DNA from: Bifidobacterium tibiigranuli
Lineage (GTDB): Bacteria > Actinomycetota > Actinomycetes > Actinomycetales > Bifidobacteriaceae
Length of the DNA: 64,000 bases
Reading direction: 5' to 3'
NCBI RefSeq assembly: GCF_009371885.1
Contig: NZ_QLZA01000003.1
Location: 62,001-126,000, forward strand
The notes beneath the pieces are model-generated. The model did no database searches and was not told the DNA's origin. It saw nothing but the letters and a program-made list of their open reading frames with translations. The position numbers and the translations under genes are program-made. This document shows, piece after piece, positions 61,209 to 64,000 of this stretch (the stretch's first letter is position 1; each line of letters starts with the position of its first letter).

Positions 61209-61445
61209 TCAAACAGCAGCTAAGAGCGACCCGGGCGAACAGTCAGATGGACTGCGCCATGAACCACATACATGCCAGAGCGCAATAAGGTATACAAAAC
61301 CAGAACGCTTACGCTTACTGGCATTCGATGTCAAACCGCCGCACATCAGCAAGATGCGCTCCTGCAGGCACAGCGTGCTGTACATGACATTGTCTGTAAC
61401 CCGAGCCGCAACCCGAAGTCCGGCGCCCAGCTGCACGCAGCCCTA

Positions 61446-62468
61446 CTACTTCCAACCTGCCACAACGACCTTGCCGACGGTGCGCCCGGACTCTACCAAT
61501 TCGTGAGCCTGCCGCAGCGTAGCCGCATTAATCGGCGTGATCGTCCGTGTGACGGTCGTGCGCAGCCGGCCTTCGTCGACCAGATCGGCAACGCGGTCGA
61601 GCAGCTCATGCTGAGCAATCATATCCGGCGTCTGCTGAACCGGCCTCGTGAACATAAGCTCCCAATGCCATGTAATGCTCTTGGCCTTCAGCGGCTCGAC
61701 ATCGCGCGGGCCGTCATCAATGGCGGCAATCTGGCCGAATGGACGAACAATCTCCGCATACAGCGGCAGCTGATGCTCGGAATGTGCAGTAAACAGCCAG
61801 TCCACTCCTTGCGGGGCGATATTCAAAACCTGCGCAGTAAGGTCGCCGCGATGGTTCACTGTGTATTCCGCCCCTAACTCTCGGATATATTCGGCGCGTT
61901 CTGGCGTGGACGCAGTGGCAATCACCGACACCTTCGGCAGCAAGGCCTCGGCCAGCTGCACCATCACCGAACCCACGCCGCCCGTAGCCCCGACCACGAG
62001 TAAGGTGCCGCGACTCTCGGACGTAAGCCCGAATCGATCGAACAGCACCTCCCAAGCGGTAATCGAAGTCAGCGGAAGCGCGGCGGCATCCGCGAATGAG
62101 AGCGAAGCGGGCTTGCGCCCGACGATGCGCTCATCGACCAGGTGCAGGCGCTGATTCGTTCCCGTCCGGTCAATCGTTCCCGCATAGAAGACTTCGTCAC
62201 CTGGCTTGAATAGGGTGACCGCACTACCGACCGACTTGACGACGCCCGCCGCGTCAAACCCGAGCACACGAAATCCGCTGGGAAAATCTTTCGCAGACGC
62301 TTGCGCACGCAGTTTCACATCCGCTGGGTTCACGGATACGGCCTTGATCTCGACCAGCAGGTCATGTGCGCGAGGGGAAGGTAACTCTATCTCACGCTCG
62401 ACAAGACTCGACGGATTGGTGATGGGCAGGTTTGCTTCATAGCCTATAGCTGTTGTTGTTATATTCAT
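61446..62468 (-). CDS. Zinc-independent alcohol dehydrogenase / quinone oxidoreductase-like MDR protein
   Basis: 340 residues of the medium-chain reductase family. The GroES-like N-terminal domain (VSVNPADVKLRA, VLGFDAAGVVKSVG) precedes the NADPH-binding Rossmann fold with VVGATGGVGSVMVQLA. The catalytic and structural zinc ligands are absent, which places it with quinone oxidoreductase-like enzymes. HWELMFTRP near 270 is typical of the ZADH1-like group. It is divergent from an HxlR regulator, which probably senses the same electrophile or quinone. The start codon lies 78 bp from that of hxlR. Confidence 0.9.
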   Translation of the reverse strand: MNITTTAIGYEANLPITNPSSLVEREIELPSPRAHDLLVEIKAVSVNPADVKLRAQASAKDFPSGFRVLGFDAAGVVKSVGSAVTLFKPGDEVFYAGTIDRTGTNQRLHLVDERIVGRKPASLSFADAAALPLTSITAWEVLFDRFGLTSESRGTLLVVGATGGVGSVMVQLAEALLPKVSVIATASTPERAEYIRELGAEYTVNHRGDLTAQVLNIAPQGVDWLFTAHSEHQLPLYAEIVRPFGQIAAIDDGPRDVEPLKAKSITWHWELMFTRPVQQTPDMIAQHELLDRVADLVDEGRLRTTVTRTITPINAATLRQAHELVESGRTVGKVVVAGWK

Positions 62469-62507
62469 GCGAGCACCGTATCAAACAGTAGCCAGTTACC
62501 GTCAAGG

Positions 62508-62539
62508 ATATATGGTTTCTTTAGGAAACTTGATATACT
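62508..62539. promoter_or_regulatory. Palindromic operator and promoter shared by the oxidoreductase and HxlR genes
   Basis: GTTTC (62515-62519) and GAAAC (62525-62529) form an interrupted palindrome flanked by TATAT/ATATA. TATACT at 62534-62539 is a good -10 for the HxlR gene. That places the transcription start at or next to its ATG (62547), suggesting a leaderless mRNA. Confidence 0.6.
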
Positions 62540-62546
62540 TTAGGTT

Positions 62547-62954
62547 ATGTCTCAGAGTCCTGTAGCTTCTGCTTCTTCTGCCGTTTCTGCCGTTTCTGTT
62601 GTTTCTGCTGCCGCACCAGCCGATGCGTGCGCCCGCAACAATGTCTACGCCGCGATGTGCCCATGCCGCGACATGCTCGATCTTCTCGCCAACAAATGGA
62701 GCGCGCTGGCCATCGGCGCACTTGAAGCTGGTCCGCTGCGATTCGGCCAGCTTCGTCGGCTTCTCGAAGGCATCAGCCCGAAAGTGCTTTCTCATACCCT
62801 CAAGCGCTTGGAAGCAGAGGACCTTATCACGCGCACCGTGTATGCCGAAGTGCCAGCACGAGTCGAATACGCGCTCACCGACCTCGGCACAAGCGCTTCG
62901 ATCCCGCTCAAGCAGTTACGCGACTGGGTCGAAGCCAGTGTTGGCGTGGCGTGA
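62547..62954 (+). CDS. HxlR family transcriptional regulator
   Basis: 135 residues. The winged helix of the DUF24/HxlR family is clear: CPCRDMLDLLANKWSALAIGAL, GPLRFGQLRRLLEGISPKVLSHTLKRLEAEDLI. Cysteines in MCPC (about residues 38-40) could be redox or electrophile sensors, as in related YodB/QorR proteins. The first ~30 residues are low in complexity, encoded by hexamer repeats of the TTCTGC type. It is divergent from the quinone oxidoreductase-like gene, the classic arrangement for QorR-type control. Confidence 0.9.
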   Translation: MSQSPVASASSAVSAVSVVSAAAPADACARNNVYAAMCPCRDMLDLLANKWSALAIGALEAGPLRFGQLRRLLEGISPKVLSHTLKRLEAEDLITRTVYAEVPARVEYALTDLGTSASIPLKQLRDWVEASVGVA

Positions 62955-63273
62955 CGCACGCTGTGACATCCTACATGTCTAGTACTCCCGTTTTTACCGT
63001 GTTTTGTGATTGTTTTTTGCTATGCCGGTAGAGACACCTGATACTTTCGGCAGTTAATGGCTGCCTCCTTGAGCCCATATTCCTTAAACTTATGGCAGAC
63101 ATGTCTCTTGACTATTCCATGTATTGAATCGGGCAGCAGCGCAGCATACAGGCACACGCTATACTGCTAGGGTCAGCAGGGAATTCTTGCGCAAACAGCT
63201 AGCTAGCCACAGTTGCAGTTCATTGGGCTGTGACGGGAACTCCTTAACTTACGCTTACGACGGTTCACGCAGG
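62955..63273. other. Intergenic region before the MFS gene
   Basis: No gene is supported in these 319 bp. ACATGTCT occurs twice (about 62971 and 63099). TTGACT near 63110 and TATACT near 63163 are promoter-like words but are not well spaced to each other. Confidence 0.4.
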
Positions 63274-64000
63274 ATGAATGAAACAGTGACACAGCACGAA
63301 GAGGAGGCACGGCCTGGGATGGCGCACGATATGGAGCAGAACGCGAAGTCGGATCAGACGGATTTTTTGCGGCACTTGTTCGTGCCGGTGTATATGCCCG
63401 CGATTCTCTTCGCGACCGGTGAGGGCGCGCTGATTCCAGTGGTGCCGCTGACCGCGACGGCGCTGGGGGCGAATGTCGCCACGGCGGGCATCATATCCGG
63501 CCTGCTCATGATCGGCGTGGTGATAGGCGACATGCCCGCAGGCATCATCGTCGCGCGCTGGGGCGAGACCTTCGCCATGCGATTGTCCGCAATCGTGGCA
63601 ATCGTGTCAGCGGTCATCTGCTGGAGGGCCCCGAACCTCGCCATGCTGGCCGTCGGAGTGCTGATGATCGGCATCGCTTCGGCCGCCTTCAACCTCGCAC
63701 GCCACACCTTCCTCACCGTATGGACCCCGCTGTGGTACCGCGCCCGCGCCATGTCGCTGCTCGGCGGCACCACCAGGGTCGGGTACTTCGTCGGCCCGTT
63801 CCTCGCCTCCCCCGTCATCGCGTTCGCCGGCTCGCGCAGCGTGTACTGGCTGCATGTGGTCGCATGCATAACCGTGCTGATCGTGCTGTGGGTGATACCC
63901 GATCCCGAGCAGATGCTCTCCAAGAACAAGGCCGCCGCTGAATCGCATAATAAAAACACGCTTTCTGCAGCAACCGCCTCACCTGCGCCTGCGGTATCGC
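63274..64000 (+). CDS. MFS transporter, C-terminal part beyond the window edge
   Basis: An open frame from ATG 63274 continues to the window end, 242 codons. A polar N-terminus is followed by about six transmembrane segments of the first MFS half. The loop-2/3 motif reads GDMPAGIIVARWGE, a variant of the MFS signature, and RVGYFVGPFLASPVI marks helix 5. After the sixth helix the central polar loop begins (PDPEQMLSKNKAAAESHN). The start is uncertain: AAGAGGAGG at 63299 favours ATG 63319 or 63331 instead. The substrate is unknown. Confidence 0.8.
   Translation, partial: MNETVTQHEEEARPGMAHDMEQNAKSDQTDFLRHLFVPVYMPAILFATGEGALIPVVPLTATALGANVATAGIISGLLMIGVVIGDMPAGIIVARWGETFAMRLSAIVAIVSAVICWRAPNLAMLAVGVLMIGIASAAFNLARHTFLTVWTPLWYRARAMSLLGGTTRVGYFVGPFLASPVIAFAGSRSVYWLHVVACITVLIVLWVIPDPEQMLSKNKAAAESHNKNTLSAATASPAPAVS

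Larger units (their letters stand above)
60522..61445. other. Intergenic region containing element H
   Basis: The 924 bp hold a possible membrane-protein remnant (60612-60797, minus), a duplicated 3' end of the 56.6-kb gene (about 60745-60775) and element H (60813-61208). The last ~230 bp up to the convergent oxidoreductase show nothing clear. Confidence 0.5.

Overview
The window looks like a chromosomal segment of a Bifidobacteriaceae member (Bifidobacterium or a close relative). This is inferred from high GC content, an actinobacterial atpBEFHAGDC operon with nucS nearby, a MurT/GatD pair next to dnaB, a bifidobacterial amtB-glnB-glnD cluster, a C69 dipeptidase and a GH77 glucanotransferase. 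No rRNA operon, prophage, transposase or CRISPR array was seen. Two tRNA genes are present: Arg(CCG) and initiator Met(CAT).

Layout. 1-5.0 kb (minus strand): an edge-truncated membrane protein, malQ, an LRV/HEAT-type repeat protein and a YigZ/IMPACT protein. 5.0-7.2 kb: two different palindromic repeat arrays, then a TPP riboswitch driving two overlapping tenA paralogues, one with the catalytic Cys and one with the Glu-type active site. 7.3-11.4 kb (minus): gatD, murT, dnaB, with a cluster of DnaA boxes just upstream of dnaB. 11.8-13.2 kb: a MATE exporter. 13.4-17.1 kb (minus): amt-glnB-glnD nitrogen control, with a terminator hairpin between glnB and glnD. 17.6-18.9 kb: ftsY. 19.2-27 kb (plus): a TetR regulator, then HAD phosphatase, RpiR regulator, PhnD-C-E-E type ABC importer and a cytoplasmic 5'-nucleotidase-like phosphoesterase, which read as one organophosphate import and dephosphorylation locus. 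27-36 kb: PepD dipeptidase, DUF2252 protein, tRNA-Arg, CYTH protein, a CnoX/YbbN-like protein, a lipoprotein/membrane protein pair and an FKBP lipoprotein. 36.3-41.1 kb: nucS and an ABC exporter pair. 41.2-48.2 kb (minus): the complete F1Fo ATP synthase operon. 49.3-50.6 kb: a divergent enolase gene with a single-base frameshift near its 3' end. 50.9-52 kb: metA. 52.2-57.4 kb: tRNA-fMet and a MacA/MacB-like efflux operon. 58-64 kb: small regulator/transporter modules (MarR-SMR, wHTH-membrane protein, HxlR with a divergent oxidoreductase), a frameshifted HEAT-repeat gene and an edge-truncated MFS transporter.

The most unusual material is non-coding. At least ten intergenic regions carry arrays of alternating inverted repeats, often four copies in the order + - + -, giving two successive hairpins. 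Copies inside one locus are nearly identical, but most loci have their own sequence. The two largest, at 57.4-57.8 kb and 60.8-61.2 kb, are diverged copies of one element of about 400 bp. All six repeats and the 17-18 bp terminal inverted repeats have changed in concert between the two copies while staying perfectly complementary. Another repeat of about 140 bp occurs on both sides of the enolase gene, between metA and atpB.

Limits: everything is read by eye from one sequence. Family assignments rest on recognised motifs and gene context. Three apparent gene disruptions (enolase, the HEAT-repeat gene and short membrane-protein remnants) could partly be assembly errors.
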